From Bacillus sp. es.034 (GTDB lineage Bacteria; Bacillota; Bacilli; Bacillales; Bacillaceae_B), in NCBI RefSeq assembly GCF_002563655.1, contig NZ_PDIY01000001.1:840001-904000 (forward strand): a stretch of DNA of 64,000 nt, written 5' to 3'. Positions 31,336 to 39,448 of this stretch are shown here, piece by piece. The notes under the pieces were generated by a model. It was not told the DNA's origin and made no database searches. It saw only the letters and a list, made by a program, of their open reading frames with translations. Numbering within the stretch: the first letter of the stretch is position 1; every line of letters starts with the position of its first letter. Both the position numbers and the translations under genes were made by a program.

Positions 31336-33063
31336 TTATAAGATTGTCGCATGCTGATGGGCATGAAGCCTTGTAAAGATTCCATTTTCATTCGAGAGCA
31401 ACTCTTCATGAGTCCCATCCTCGGCGATCCCGTTTTCAGTGACGACGAGAATACGGTCCGCTTTCCTGATCGTTGCCAACCGGTGGGCAATCACCAGGGT
31501 GGTCCGGTCTTTTGCGAGTTCATTTAACGCCTCTTGGATGATCGCTTCTGTCTCTGTATCCAGAGCAGAAGTGGCCTCATCCAGAATCAGGATCCGTGGA
31601 TTCTTAAGGAACATGCGGGCAATGGATAAGCGCTGCTTCTGCCCTCCGGATAGCTTCAGTCCCCTCTCTCCTATCTGGGTCTCATATCCGTCTTTAAGGG
31701 ATGCAATCAGATCTGTCAGATGCGCTCGTCTCGTCGCTTCCTCGATCTCTTCCTGAGTGGCATCAAGTTTTCCATAAGCAATATTTTCACGGAGCGTCCC
31801 AGTGAATAGGAACACATCCTGCTGTACAATCCCGATCTGGGAACGGAGGGATTCCTTTGTCATCTCACGGATATCGATCCCATCAATGGTGATGGCTCCT
31901 TCTCCTATATCATAGAAGCGGGGGATCAATGAGCATATCGTCGTTTTCCCGGCACCGGAAGGACCGACAAATGCGACCGTCTGTCCGGGTTGGATGGTGA
32001 AGGATAAATCGTTCAGTATGGGCCGGTCAGGTTCATATCCAAATGTCACGCCGTTAAAGGCAATATCCCCTCTGAGAGTGGATACTTCAATCGCATGGGG
32101 GCGATTCTCGATATCCGGCTCCATATCCATGAGCTCGGTGAACCGCTTAAAGCCTGCCATTCCTTTCGGATACAGCTCTAAGAGGGCTGAAATCTTGTCG
32201 ATCGGTTTAAACAGGACGTTGATATAAAGGATGAAGGCGACAAGCTCCCCATACGAGAGGGCCCCTGAAAAACTCAGCCAGGCTCCGTATACTAGTATGA
32301 TCAAGGTCATCAACCTAGTCGTAATATAAATCCCTGATAAATTCACGCTCATCACGTTATACGCTTTTAACTTGGACTTCCGGAAAAATTGATTATTCTC
32401 GTTAAAGCGTTCCATTTCGTAAGACTCATTCGTGAATGATTGAACCACTCTCGCCCCCGAAACACTGTCTTCAACACGGCTGTTGACGTCCGCGATATTT
32501 CCGTACATTTTCGTCCAGGCCGCATTCATTTTGATATTTGAATACGAAATGAGCCACACAAGGAAAGGAACGATGATGATCGCAACCAAAGCAAGCTCCA
32601 TATTGATCGAGAGCATGATCCAGAACGCCCCGATAAAGGTCATGACGGCGATGAACAGGTCTTCAGGACCATGGTGGGCAAGCTCCCCGATATCCATCAG
32701 GTCATTGGTCACCCGGCTCATAATATGACCCGTTTTCGTATTATCAAAGAAGCGGAAGGATTGCCTCTGAACATGATGAAACAATTCCCGCCTCATATCC
32801 GTCTCAATATTGATCCCGAGCTTATGCCCCCAGTAGTTCACCACAAACTGCATACTCGAACTGAGCAGATAAAGAACAAGGAGACCGGCAGACACGGCCA
32901 GGATCGTACTCCAATTCCCCTCAGGCAATAAAGAATCAATGAACCACGATACCGCCAAAGGAAATCCCAACTCTAAAAGTCCCACCAACACCGCACAGGC
33001 AAAATCAATATAAAAAAGCCGCCGGTGCGGACGGTAATAACTAAAAAATCGTCTAATCATCAC
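31336..33063 (-). CDS. ABC exporter, fused permease and ATPase (MdlB/MsbA type)
   Basis: 575-aa half-transporter of the multidrug/lipid exporter class. Six membrane helices (about 15-300), then a nucleotide-binding domain with Walker A GPSGAGKTT, Q-loop IGIVQQDVFLF, signature LSGGQKQR, Walker B ILILDEATSAL and the switch His in VIAHRLAT. All catalytic residues are present, so a homodimer would be active. The substrate cannot be read from sequence. It lies between dnaC and purA on the opposite strand, head-on to the fork, and is not part of the conserved Bacillus backbone there; probably an accessory gain. Start ATG 33063 or the next codon. Confidence 0.9.
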   Translation of the reverse strand: MMIRRFFSYYRPHRRLFYIDFACAVLVGLLELGFPLAVSWFIDSLLPEGNWSTILAVSAGLLVLYLLSSSMQFVVNYWGHKLGINIETDMRRELFHHVQRQSFRFFDNTKTGHIMSRVTNDLMDIGELAHHGPEDLFIAVMTFIGAFWIMLSINMELALVAIIIVPFLVWLISYSNIKMNAAWTKMYGNIADVNSRVEDSVSGARVVQSFTNESYEMERFNENNQFFRKSKLKAYNVMSVNLSGIYITTRLMTLIILVYGAWLSFSGALSYGELVAFILYINVLFKPIDKISALLELYPKGMAGFKRFTELMDMEPDIENRPHAIEVSTLRGDIAFNGVTFGYEPDRPILNDLSFTIQPGQTVAFVGPSGAGKTTICSLIPRFYDIGEGAITIDGIDIREMTKESLRSQIGIVQQDVFLFTGTLRENIAYGKLDATQEEIEEATRRAHLTDLIASLKDGYETQIGERGLKLSGGQKQRLSIARMFLKNPRILILDEATSALDTETEAIIQEALNELAKDRTTLVIAHRLATIRKADRILVVTENGIAEDGTHEELLSNENGIFTRLHAHQHATIL

Positions 33064-33228
33064 ATCGTCACCCCAATATTCAATTGTATGTAAAATTCAA
33101 AATGCTTATCTTAGATTAGCAAAATATTCTAAAGTGCGCTATAGGAACGGTCCCGTTTTCACCACCATCATTACAATTAACCTGTATTATTTGTCTCAAA
33201 ATTCTTAAAAACTAGAGGATTTTAAAGA

Positions 33229-33298
33229 TGAAAGTCAGAAATTACACGAACATAAATATAATTACCTATATAAACGTTCGTGTTTTGATTGACTTTCA
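33229..33298. promoter_or_regulatory. Two-tier palindromic PurR-type operator upstream of purA
   Basis: Two inverted-repeat tiers share the same centre (33263.5). The inner arms are ACACGAAC (33244-33251) and GTTCGTGT (33276-33283); the outer arms are TGAAAGTCA (33229-33237) and TGACTTTCA (33290-33298). Inner arms have the central CGAA of PurBoxes, in the inverted pair layout used by the B. subtilis purine repressor PurR. The right outer arm overlaps the promoter -35. Repression by PurR is inferred. Confidence 0.7.
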
Positions 33299-33317
33299 GT
33301 TTTAGTGTTGATAAAAT
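33289..33317 (+). promoter_or_regulatory. SigA-type promoter of purA
   Basis: TTGACT (33289-33294), 17 nt, TAAAAT (33312-33317). A hairpin GGGAAT-ACTA-ATTCCC (33337-33352) sits 4 nt before the GGAGGTG ribosome site. Confidence 0.8.
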
Positions 33318-33368
33318 GAGTTTGTTTGATAAAAGAGGGAATACTAATTCCCGTCGGAGGTGCTTAAT

Positions 33369-34661
33369 ATGTCTTCAGTAGTAGTAGTAGGTACACAATG
33401 GGGAGACGAAGGAAAAGGAAAGATCACTGACTTCCTTTCTGAACATGCAGAAGTAATCGCGCGTTACCAAGGTGGGAACAACGCGGGTCATACGATTAAG
33501 TTTGACGGTGAAACATATAAATTACACTTAATTCCATCAGGTATTTTCTATAACGAAAAAACATCTGTCATCGGAAATGGGATGGTTGTCGATCCGAAAG
33601 CTCTTGTGAAAGAGTTGAAGTATCTTCACGATCGCGATGTGAAAACGGACAACCTAAGAATCAGCAACCGTGCACATGTGATTCTTCCATATCACTTAAA
33701 GCTGGATGAAATCGATGAAGAACGTAAAGGTGCCAATAAAATCGGTACAACGAAAAAAGGAATCGGTCCTGCTTATATGGATAAGGCCGCTCGTGTTGGT
33801 ATCCGTATCGCAGATCTTCTGGATCGTCAATCGTTCGAAGAAAAGCTTGCGCGTAATCTTGAAGAGAAAAACCGCCTTTTCGAAAAATTCTATGAAACAG
33901 AAGGCTTCAACATTGAAGACATCCTGGATGAGTACTATGAGTACGGTCAACAGATCAAGCACTATGTTGTCGATACATCCGTTGTCTTGAATGATGCCAT
34001 CGATAACGGCCGTCGTGTTCTATTTGAAGGAGCTCAAGGGGTTATGCTTGATATCGATCAAGGTACATATCCGTTTGTCACATCTTCTAACCCGGTAGCT
34101 GGCGGAGTAACGATCGGTTCTGGTGTTGGTCCTACAAAAATCAACCACGTAGTCGGCGTATCGAAAGCATACACAACCCGCGTAGGGGACGGACCTTTCC
34201 CGACGGAACTATCGAACGAAACAGGAGACAGAATCCGTGAAGTGGGCCGTGAATACGGTACAACGACTGGACGTCCGCGCCGTGTCGGCTGGTTTGATAG
34301 TGTGGTTGTACGTCATGCCCGCCGTGTCAGCGGATTAACGGATCTTTCACTGAATTCGATCGACGTTCTGACAGGAATCGAAACATTGAAAATCTGTGTT
34401 GCTTACAAATATAAAGGTGAAGTCATGGAAGAATTCCCGGCTAACCTTAACATCCTGGCTGAATGTGAGCCTGTGTATGAAGAGCTTCCAGGCTGGACGG
34501 AAGACATCACAGGATGCAAGACGCTGACGGATCTTCCTGAAAATGCCCGTCATTACTTAGAGCGGGTATCACAATTGACAGGAATCCCTCTTTCCATCTT
34601 CTCAGTCGGACCGGACCGCTCTCAAACAAATGTTGTTCGCAGCGTATGGAGCCCGAATTAA
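33369..34661 (+). CDS. purA: Adenylosuccinate synthetase
   Basis: GTP-dependent condensation of IMP with aspartate, first committed step to AMP (430 aa). N-terminal [14 protein letters not shown] (P-loop), [26 protein letters not shown] (IMP-binding), and the C-terminal base-recognition region near [12 protein letters not shown] are seen. ATG 33369 follows GGAGGTG by 5 nt; an ATG three codons earlier overlaps the ribosome site and is rejected. Probably PurR-controlled through the palindrome upstream. Confidence 0.98.
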   Translation: MSSVVVVGTQWGDEGKGKITDFLSEHAEVIARYQGGNNAGHTIKFDGETYKLHLIPSGIFYNEKTSVIGNGMVVDPKALVKELKYLHDRDVKTDNLRISNRAHVILPYHLKLDEIDEERKGANKIGTTKKGIGPAYMDKAARVGIRIADLLDRQSFEEKLARNLEEKNRLFEKFYETEGFNIEDILDEYYEYGQQIKHYVVDTSVVLNDAIDNGRRVLFEGAQGVMLDIDQGTYPFVTSSNPVAGGVTIGSGVGPTKINHVVGVSKAYTTRVGDGPFPTELSNETGDRIREVGREYGTTTGRPRRVGWFDSVVVRHARRVSGLTDLSLNSIDVLTGIETLKICVAYKYKGEVMEEFPANLNILAECEPVYEELPGWTEDITGCKTLTDLPENARHYLERVSQLTGIPLSIFSVGPDRSQTNVVRSVWSPN

Positions 34662-34667
34662 TGATAT

Positions 34668-34707
34668 GAAAAAAATCTCAGCCTGCAATCGGCTGAGATT
34701 TTTTTAT
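34668..34707. terminator. Bidirectional terminator between purA and the K+ channel gene
   Basis: A 12-bp stem (34672-34683 with 34691-34702, core ATCTCAGCC / GGCTGAGAT), with A and T runs on both sides. Confidence 0.92.
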
Positions 34708-35726
34708 TTGTTCAACTCTTCGTATACCCGGTCATGACATACTACATAGAGAATGTCATCTGATTGGAGCTCACGATTCGTGGCGTCGGTGAAATCCATA
34801 TTATCATTCACGGCGAGGAGAATGGCCCCTTTTTCAAGAAGTTCCTCTGATGCCTGTTTGATCGTCTTCCAATTTTCCTTCACCTTGAATTCATGAATGT
34901 TATTGCCGTACCGTTTACTGAGTAATTGTCTGAATAGGTTCGTCGTCCCGGGATGCAGGGTGGCTTTTGCCATGAGAAGGGAGACAGAATCATTGGATAA
35001 AATAAAGTCTTCGACAGCGATATGCTGAAATTTAGGGATATGACGGTCTTCCGATACTTCGACGATCGTATGGACTTCCTTCTGATGTGTTTTCGATAAT
35101 CCTTCAACGGCGGACGCTATTAACAGCGTCTTACCGTCTATGAGGGAAGGATCCTCGATTTTGGAGTCCGAAAAGATCGCCACCCGCTTAGCCTCAAAGA
35201 TATTCGCCATCAGCAAGATATTTTCATCAGAAGGATCCCCCTGGATGAAATGAATCTGCTCATGCTCGATCGGTGTGACGGGAAGCATATCGATAAGTAC
35301 AATTTCGGCATCGGGAACATGGGCGAGAATTTCTTCAATGGCCCTTTCCGTTTTCTTTGACCAATTGATGTAAATGTAATGATCTTCATATGTATACACT
35401 AATTTTCCCTCCCTTTTGAATTTTTGAAACGTGGTAATCGAATCAACGGTCTTACTGATCAACACTCCGATGATCCCGATTCCAAAGATGAAGAGGAAGA
35501 TCCCAAGCATCCGTCCTCCAACCGAAACGGGAAAGTAATCCCCATAACCGACAGTGGTCAAAGTCGTCATCGTCCACCAGAACCCGTCAAAGAGCGTTGG
35601 AAAGGTTTCAGGTTCCAAAAAATGACTGCCAATGGTTCCAATTAGGACGATAATCAGTGATAATAGAAAAATGAACCCGAAGTCCATCTTCGAGATCTGT
35701 TTCCAAATCCTTTGGAAAATAAGCAT
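34704..35726 (-). CDS. Two-TM potassium channel with RCK/TrkA-N domain (YugO-like)
   Basis: 340-aa K+ channel subunit. TM1 about 17-33, pore loop with selectivity filter TVGYGD (58-63), TM2 about 70-91, then a cytoplasmic RCK domain (TrkA-N, beginning near YIYINWSKKTERAIEEI) and a C-terminal TrkA-C-like part. The Rossmann glycine motif is poorly conserved, so the RCK ligand may not be NAD. B. subtilis YugO has the same architecture and carries electrical signals in biofilms. It is divergent from the ATP-grasp/DUF350 operon (123-nt gap), a recurring association for such channels. Confidence 0.9.
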   Translation of the reverse strand: MLIFQRIWKQISKMDFGFIFLLSLIIVLIGTIGSHFLEPETFPTLFDGFWWTMTTLTTVGYGDYFPVSVGGRMLGIFLFIFGIGIIGVLISKTVDSITTFQKFKREGKLVYTYEDHYIYINWSKKTERAIEEILAHVPDAEIVLIDMLPVTPIEHEQIHFIQGDPSDENILLMANIFEAKRVAIFSDSKIEDPSLIDGKTLLIASAVEGLSKTHQKEVHTIVEVSEDRHIPKFQHIAVEDFILSNDSVSLLMAKATLHPGTTNLFRQLLSKRYGNNIHEFKVKENWKTIKQASEELLEKGAILLAVNDNMDFTDATNRELQSDDILYVVCHDRVYEELNK

Positions 35727-35849
35727 ACAGTCCCTCCTTTTTTTAAAAAATCATAGTTCAATCATACCAATGAACCTCTTGGAAATGAAACCTTTTCCGC
35801 AGTGGTTCGTATAGTTAAAAGAAATCATTGTAGGAGGCTGGAGTGATCA

Positions 35850-36314
35850 ATGAAAGCACCGATATTAGAATATAGATTGAGAAAAGGGAACGACACCTTC
35901 GAAGCGATATATAATTATCAGGATATTGAGCTGGAGCAGATCCTGGCAAGAAGGGAATGTGAGTTCTTCGTAAAGGAAGGAGTCACCTACCGGCAGCTAT
36001 CCTCTGCCATCGAAGGGAACTTATTCATCATTTATGTTGAAATCTATGAAGAAGAACCGCTGAAGGATCCGTTGTTTCCCCCTGAACGACTGAAACTTGA
36101 GATCCGGGAATTAAATCAGCGGAAACATAATCCCATTTTAAAAATAGAACACCATGATTACCATCTTGATATTCTAAGTGTCATCGGTTCTGTTTACTAT
36201 TATATAGATGGGGTTGAATGGGAACGGGATTCTGCTGAAATCGATGAGGACCGTTATGTGTATCTACTATATGTGAAGGCTACGGGATATAAGCTGGAGG
36301 AGGAAAGAAAATGA
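35850..36314 (+). CDS. Hypothetical protein, first gene of ATP-grasp/DUF350 operon
   Basis: 154-aa soluble protein with no signal or membrane segment; I do not recognise the family. It is rich in Glu, Tyr and Ile and has alternating beta-type segments (NLFIIYVEIYEEEP, SVIGSVYYYIDGVEWE, DRYVYLLYVKATGYKL). ATG 35850 follows GGAGTGA. Its stop overlaps the lipoprotein start (ATGA), so it is coupled to the next gene and probably works with it. Confidence 0.75.
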   Translation: MKAPILEYRLRKGNDTFEAIYNYQDIELEQILARRECEFFVKEGVTYRQLSSAIEGNLFIIYVEIYEEEPLKDPLFPPERLKLEIRELNQRKHNPILKIEHHDYHLDILSVIGSVYYYIDGVEWERDSAEIDEDRYVYLLYVKATGYKLEEERK

Positions 36315-36619
36315 ACAAAACGAAAAAAATGATGGCGGGAGTGGCGGCTTCCGTTATGGCGATATCTGTCACTGGATGCGGGAATCAGGACCTTCCACCG
36401 GAGCCGACGGATGTAGACTGTGACGACTGGGATTGGGATGATGACAGCGGGACGTATTATTGTGATGACAACCGTTCCCCTCACTTTGGTTACTTTTGGT
36501 TCGCCGGCAGGATGTTTAAAAACAAATCAAACCTGAAAAATTTCTCGAAATACAAATCATATTCCAAAAGCTATAAATCGGGAATCGGAAGCGGCTCTAA
36601 AGGTGGATTTGGAGGATAA
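36311..36619 (+). CDS. Small Asp/Trp-rich lipoprotein
   Basis: 102 aa. A signal peptide of about 22 residues ends in lipobox VTGC (Cys23), so it should be lipid-anchored outside the membrane. The mature part has an acidic, aromatic cluster (DCDDWDWDDDSGTYYCDD) with two Cys, then a Lys/Ser/Tyr-rich basic stretch and a Gly-rich tail (GSGSKGGFGG). The layout recalls the DUF1190 lipoproteins (YgiB/YjfM) that accompany glutathionylspermidine-synthase-like genes in enterobacteria, but sequence similarity is only general. Ends 1 nt before the ATP-grasp gene start; its tail codons contain that gene's GGAGG site. Confidence 0.7.
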   Translation: MNKTKKMMAGVAASVMAISVTGCGNQDLPPEPTDVDCDDWDWDDDSGTYYCDDNRSPHFGYFWFAGRMFKNKSNLKNFSKYKSYSKSYKSGIGSGSKGGFGG

Positions 36620-36620
36620 T

Positions 36621-37901
36621 ATGACAACCTCTCATCGTGAAAAAAGAAATGAATTTTACCACGACATTCCGGATTTTTGGCACAATTTATATGACATGGA
36701 ATACGCCTTACTGGATATCCATATGAAAACAAGTGAAACGGTAGCGGCGATTCACGAAGCGTCAAGGCGGGTGTACGCCATCTTTGATAAGACAGCCGAT
36801 CTGCTTCGGGAGTTGGACGATGATACCCTCCTCGAGCTCGGATACCCCGGGGAATCCCTTTCTTATATAAAATATAAATCCATCCCGCAAGAATGTCTCA
36901 TCGGGAGATTCGATTTTGTCGTTTCAGAAGGAGAAATGAAACTATTGGAATTCAATAGTGATACTCCTACATTCATCAAAGAACTCTATTACGTGAATGA
37001 AAAGGTATGTCAGTATTTTGATTGTCCGAACCCGAACGCGGAAATGGAAGAAGAATTAGCCAAGGAGTTGAAACGGGGTCTCTTATCTTCCTGGAAGTCC
37101 CTTGGCCGAAAAGGAGACGCAAAAATCGTCTTCACTTCCCATGCTGATCACGAAGAAGATTACTTGACGACGAAGTATATCCAGGAGCTTTCCGGTGCCC
37201 CTTCAGAATATGTCAGTCTGGATCAGCTGCACATTCGGGATGATGGACTTTATACCCCAAACGGAGAGCGGATCGATGTCTTATACCGGCAAACCTATCC
37301 CGTCGAGCATCTCGTTGATGATCAAGATCCGTTCACGGAAGAAAAAGTCGGTCTGGAACTGATGCAGATGGTCTTGGATAGAAAGCTTGCGATCTTGAAC
37401 CCTCCCTCCGCCTTTTTGCTCCAATCAAAAGGGGTGCAGGCACTCATATGGGGACTGCATGAAGAAGGAAGCCCTTTTTTCACAGAAGAAGAACACAAGT
37501 GGATTGAACGCTACTTCCTTCCAACCTATCTGGATCCCGAACCCTTCGAAGTAAGCGGGATGACCTACGTTCAGAAGCCTGCTTTCGGCCGCGAAGGAGA
37601 TACGGTCAAGATCCTGGAAGCGACAGGGAAGGTCCTATTGGAAGATAAAAATGAAACCTACAAACAAACCCTCCCTGTCTATCAAAAGTTCTGCCCACTA
37701 CCTGTCTCGGTGATCACGATCGATGAAGGGGAAAAGGAAGCAAGCCTGATGGTCGGGAGCTTCATCATCAACGGCAACCCCGGCGCCATCGGCATACGGG
37801 CAGGAAATGCCATCACCGATAACGAATCATATTTTCTCCCTGTAGGAATACGGGAGAATGAAAAAGGAGAGAAACATATACATGCAAATCATTACAAGTG
37901 A
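36621..37901 (+). CDS. Glutathionylspermidine synthase-like ATP-grasp protein (YjfC/YgiC type)
   Basis: 426-aa protein of the glutathionylspermidine synthase C-terminal-like ATP-grasp family. Seen: the N-terminal FYHDIPDFWHN-type segment, EGEMKLLEFNSDTPTFIKE (substrate/metal region), NPPSAFLLQSKGVQALIWGLHEEG (split for description), YVQKPAFGREGDTVKI (ATP-binding Lys and Gly loop) and GSFIINGNPGAIGIRAG near the C-terminus. The family forms peptide-like bonds between an acid and an amine; the true substrates of these stand-alone copies are not known. ATG 36621 has GGAGG upstream. Overlaps the DUF350 gene by 20 nt. Confidence 0.88.
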   Translation: MTTSHREKRNEFYHDIPDFWHNLYDMEYALLDIHMKTSETVAAIHEASRRVYAIFDKTADLLRELDDDTLLELGYPGESLSYIKYKSIPQECLIGRFDFVVSEGEMKLLEFNSDTPTFIKELYYVNEKVCQYFDCPNPNAEMEEELAKELKRGLLSSWKSLGRKGDAKIVFTSHADHEEDYLTTKYIQELSGAPSEYVSLDQLHIRDDGLYTPNGERIDVLYRQTYPVEHLVDDQDPFTEEKVGLELMQMVLDRKLAILNPPSAFLLQSKGVQALIWGLHEEGSPFFTEEEHKWIERYFLPTYLDPEPFEVSGMTYVQKPAFGREGDTVKILEATGKVLLEDKNETYKQTLPVYQKFCPLPVSVITIDEGEKEASLMVGSFIINGNPGAIGIRAGNAITDNESYFLPVGIRENEKGEKHIHANHYK

Positions 37902-38295
37902 CGCCCTACTCAGCTTTCTGGCCCACGTCGGTACCGGCCTTGGTCTCATGATCCTCGGAATCACCGTCTTCGCCTTCACCACCAAGTTTTCAGAAGCGAA
38001 GTTAATCAAAGAAGGAAACATCGCCGTAGCACTGAAGCTGTGGGGGAAAGCCATCGGACTCGCCATCGTCATCTACACCGTCTGGGCGAACAGCCTGAAC
38101 CTGCTTGACGCGTTCATCTGGGGCCTGATCGGAATTGCGACCCAGGTTATCGCTTACTGGATCATCGAGTACGTCCTCACCCCGCGCACGAACTTAGCCA
38201 AGAAAGTTGAAGAAGGAAACATCGCCATTGGATTCAGCCTATTTTCCGCAGCGATCGTTGTCGGGTTGGTTGTGGCGGCCAGTTTGACTTATTAA
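37882..38295 (+). CDS. DUF350 (UPF0719, YjfL-type) membrane protein
   Basis: 137-aa protein with about four membrane helices arranged as two similar halves: each contains a helix pair and an EGNIAVAL / EGNIAIGF motif (LIKEGNIAVALKLWGKAIGL and KVEEGNIAIGFSLFSAAIVVG). This repeat is the family hallmark. Function unknown; it usually neighbours YjfC-type ATP-grasp genes. I chose ATG 37882; an in-frame ATG at 37858 is possible. Followed by a terminator. Confidence 0.88.
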   Translation: MQIITSDALLSFLAHVGTGLGLMILGITVFAFTTKFSEAKLIKEGNIAVALKLWGKAIGLAIVIYTVWANSLNLLDAFIWGLIGIATQVIAYWIIEYVLTPRTNLAKKVEEGNIAIGFSLFSAAIVVGLVVAASLTY

Positions 38296-38308
38296 GAGTG
38301 TGAGAGGT

Positions 38309-38341
38309 GAAGATCTGCTGCTTTGGTGGCAGATCTTTTTT
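38309..38341 (+). terminator. Terminator after the DUF350 gene
   Basis: Stem AGATCTGC (38311-38318) with GCAGATCT (38329-38336), then T run. Confidence 0.85.
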
Positions 38342-38455
38342 ATGTGGAAGACTCGCAGGCGTTGGAAAATCACATAATCCCTTTCCCCAATTAATCTGTT
38401 ATTGACCAAATTATTCCCCGAGAAATAATTTTCGACAAAAAAACCAAAAAAACTG

Positions 38456-38485
38456 TTGCCCTCGACATTCATACTGTGATAATAT
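38456..38485 (+). promoter_or_regulatory. Promoter of the tRNA cluster
   Basis: TTGCCC (38456-38461), 18 nt, TAATAT (38480-38485). The leader then holds a hairpin with outer arms CACGAA / TTCGTG (38498-38503, 38527-38532) and inner AGGCTT / AAGCCT, without a U-tract; it may be a 5' processing or stability element. Confidence 0.6.
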
Positions 38486-38548
38486 TAATTTCGTTGTCAC
38501 GAAAGAGGCTTTGATCAAGCCTTCGATTCGTGTTTATATATACTTAGA

Positions 38549-38624
38549 GAGCCATTAGCTCAGTTGGTAGAGCATCTGACTTTTAATCAGAGGGTCGAAG
38601 GTTCGAATCCTTCATGGCTCACCA
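38549..38624 (+). tRNA. tRNA-Lys (UUU)
   Basis: 76-nt cloverleaf: acceptor GAGCCAT / ATGGCTC, anticodon stem TCTGA / TCAGA with loop CTTTTAA (anticodon TTT), T-arm GGTTCGAATCC, and encoded CCA end. Confidence 0.97.
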
Positions 38625-38632
38625 TTTTTTAC

Positions 38633-38704
38633 GGCCCATTGGTCAAGCGGTTAAGACACCGCCCTTTCACGGCGGTAACACGGGTTCGAATCCCGTATGG
38701 GTCA
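38633..38704 (+). tRNA. tRNA-Glu (UUC)
   Basis: 72-nt cloverleaf: acceptor GGCCCAT / ATGGGTC, anticodon stem CCGCC / GGCGG with loop CTTTCAC (anticodon TTC), T-arm GGTTCGAATCC. The CCA end is not encoded and must be added by a nucleotidyltransferase. Confidence 0.96.
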
Positions 38705-38776
38705 TATTTTATTTCCTTTTTGATAGATTGCTGTTTTACTAGGTAATACTATATGGAAATAGAATACATATTTTTT

Positions 38777-38817
38777 GCAAGCGCAAGGTAAGGATAGTTA
38801 TTTTTGCTAGCGCAAAA
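38777..38817. repeat. Two short hairpin repeats between tRNA-Glu and tRNA-Asp
   Basis: TTGCAAGCGCAA (38776-38787 region) and TTTTTGCTAGCGCAAAAA (38801-38817) are near-copies of a small stem (TTGC / GCAA) about 25 nt apart in the tRNA transcript. Confidence 0.5.
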
Positions 38818-38824
38818 AAACTTT

Positions 38825-38901
38825 GGTCCGGTAGTTCAGTTGGTTAGAATGCCTGCCTGTCACGCAGGAGGTCGCGGGTTCGAGTCCCGTCCGGACCGCC
38901 A
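38825..38901 (+). tRNA. tRNA-Asp (GUC)
   Basis: 77-nt cloverleaf: acceptor GGTCCGG / CCGGACC, anticodon stem CCTGC / GCAGG with loop CTGTCAC (anticodon GTC), encoded CCA end. Confidence 0.97.
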
Positions 38902-39020
38902 TTTACATACCTGATAGTCATGTAATGGAAAAATGGTTTCGATAAGCGAGAAGGTCGAGGAAGCGATCGAAGCTGGACGATGGACAACCACATTCTACTT
39001 GTAGGATACATACTTAATAT

Positions 39021-39093
39021 GGCTCAGTAGCTCAGTTGGTAGAGCAATGGACTGAAAATCCATGTGTCGGCGGTTCGATTCCGTCCTGAGCCA
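39021..39093 (+). tRNA. tRNA-Phe (GAA)
   Basis: 73-nt cloverleaf: acceptor GGCTCAG / CTGAGCC, anticodon stem ATGGA / TCCAT with loop CTGAAAA (anticodon GAA). CCA is not encoded (TCA follows). Confidence 0.96.
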
Positions 39094-39099
39094 TCACAC

Positions 39100-39140
39100 A
39101 AAAAGTACTGCGACGACTTTGACTCTCGTAGTACTTTTTT
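39100..39140 (+). terminator. Terminator of the tRNA cluster
   Basis: AAAAGTACT (39101-39109) pairs with AGTACTTTT (39130-39138), with a CGA/TCG extension, and a T run. Confidence 0.88.
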
Positions 39141-39448
39141 ATTATGCCTCTTGTAATGTTCATGTAACATAAAACAACAAAAATCCTCTAATTTCTACCA
39201 ATCCTATTTCAATCGGAAATACATCCTTAGACCCATATTATTCCCATTATGACGCGGATCATCGTCCGATAAGCAAAAAATATTTTCAGATAAATTATAC
39301 AGTTATATTACAATCATGATTCTGCGTCCCGGTTTTCGTCGAATTATGGTAAATTAGTAAAGTAGCAATTTTATAGAATTCGACTAAATTAGGCTTAATG
39401 AACTACCGTTAACTGGGATTTTTGCTTTAGTTTATAGGAGGCAAGTCA
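39141..39448. other. Noncoding gap before the M23 peptidase gene, with a WalR-like box
   Basis: AT-rich, no open frame of note. On the minus strand TGTAAT-N5-TGTATA (39296-39312) matches the WalR box TGTWAH-N5-TGTWAH with one mismatch. WalR controls several peptidoglycan hydrolase genes in B. subtilis, so it may act here too; the evidence is weak. Confidence 0.35.
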
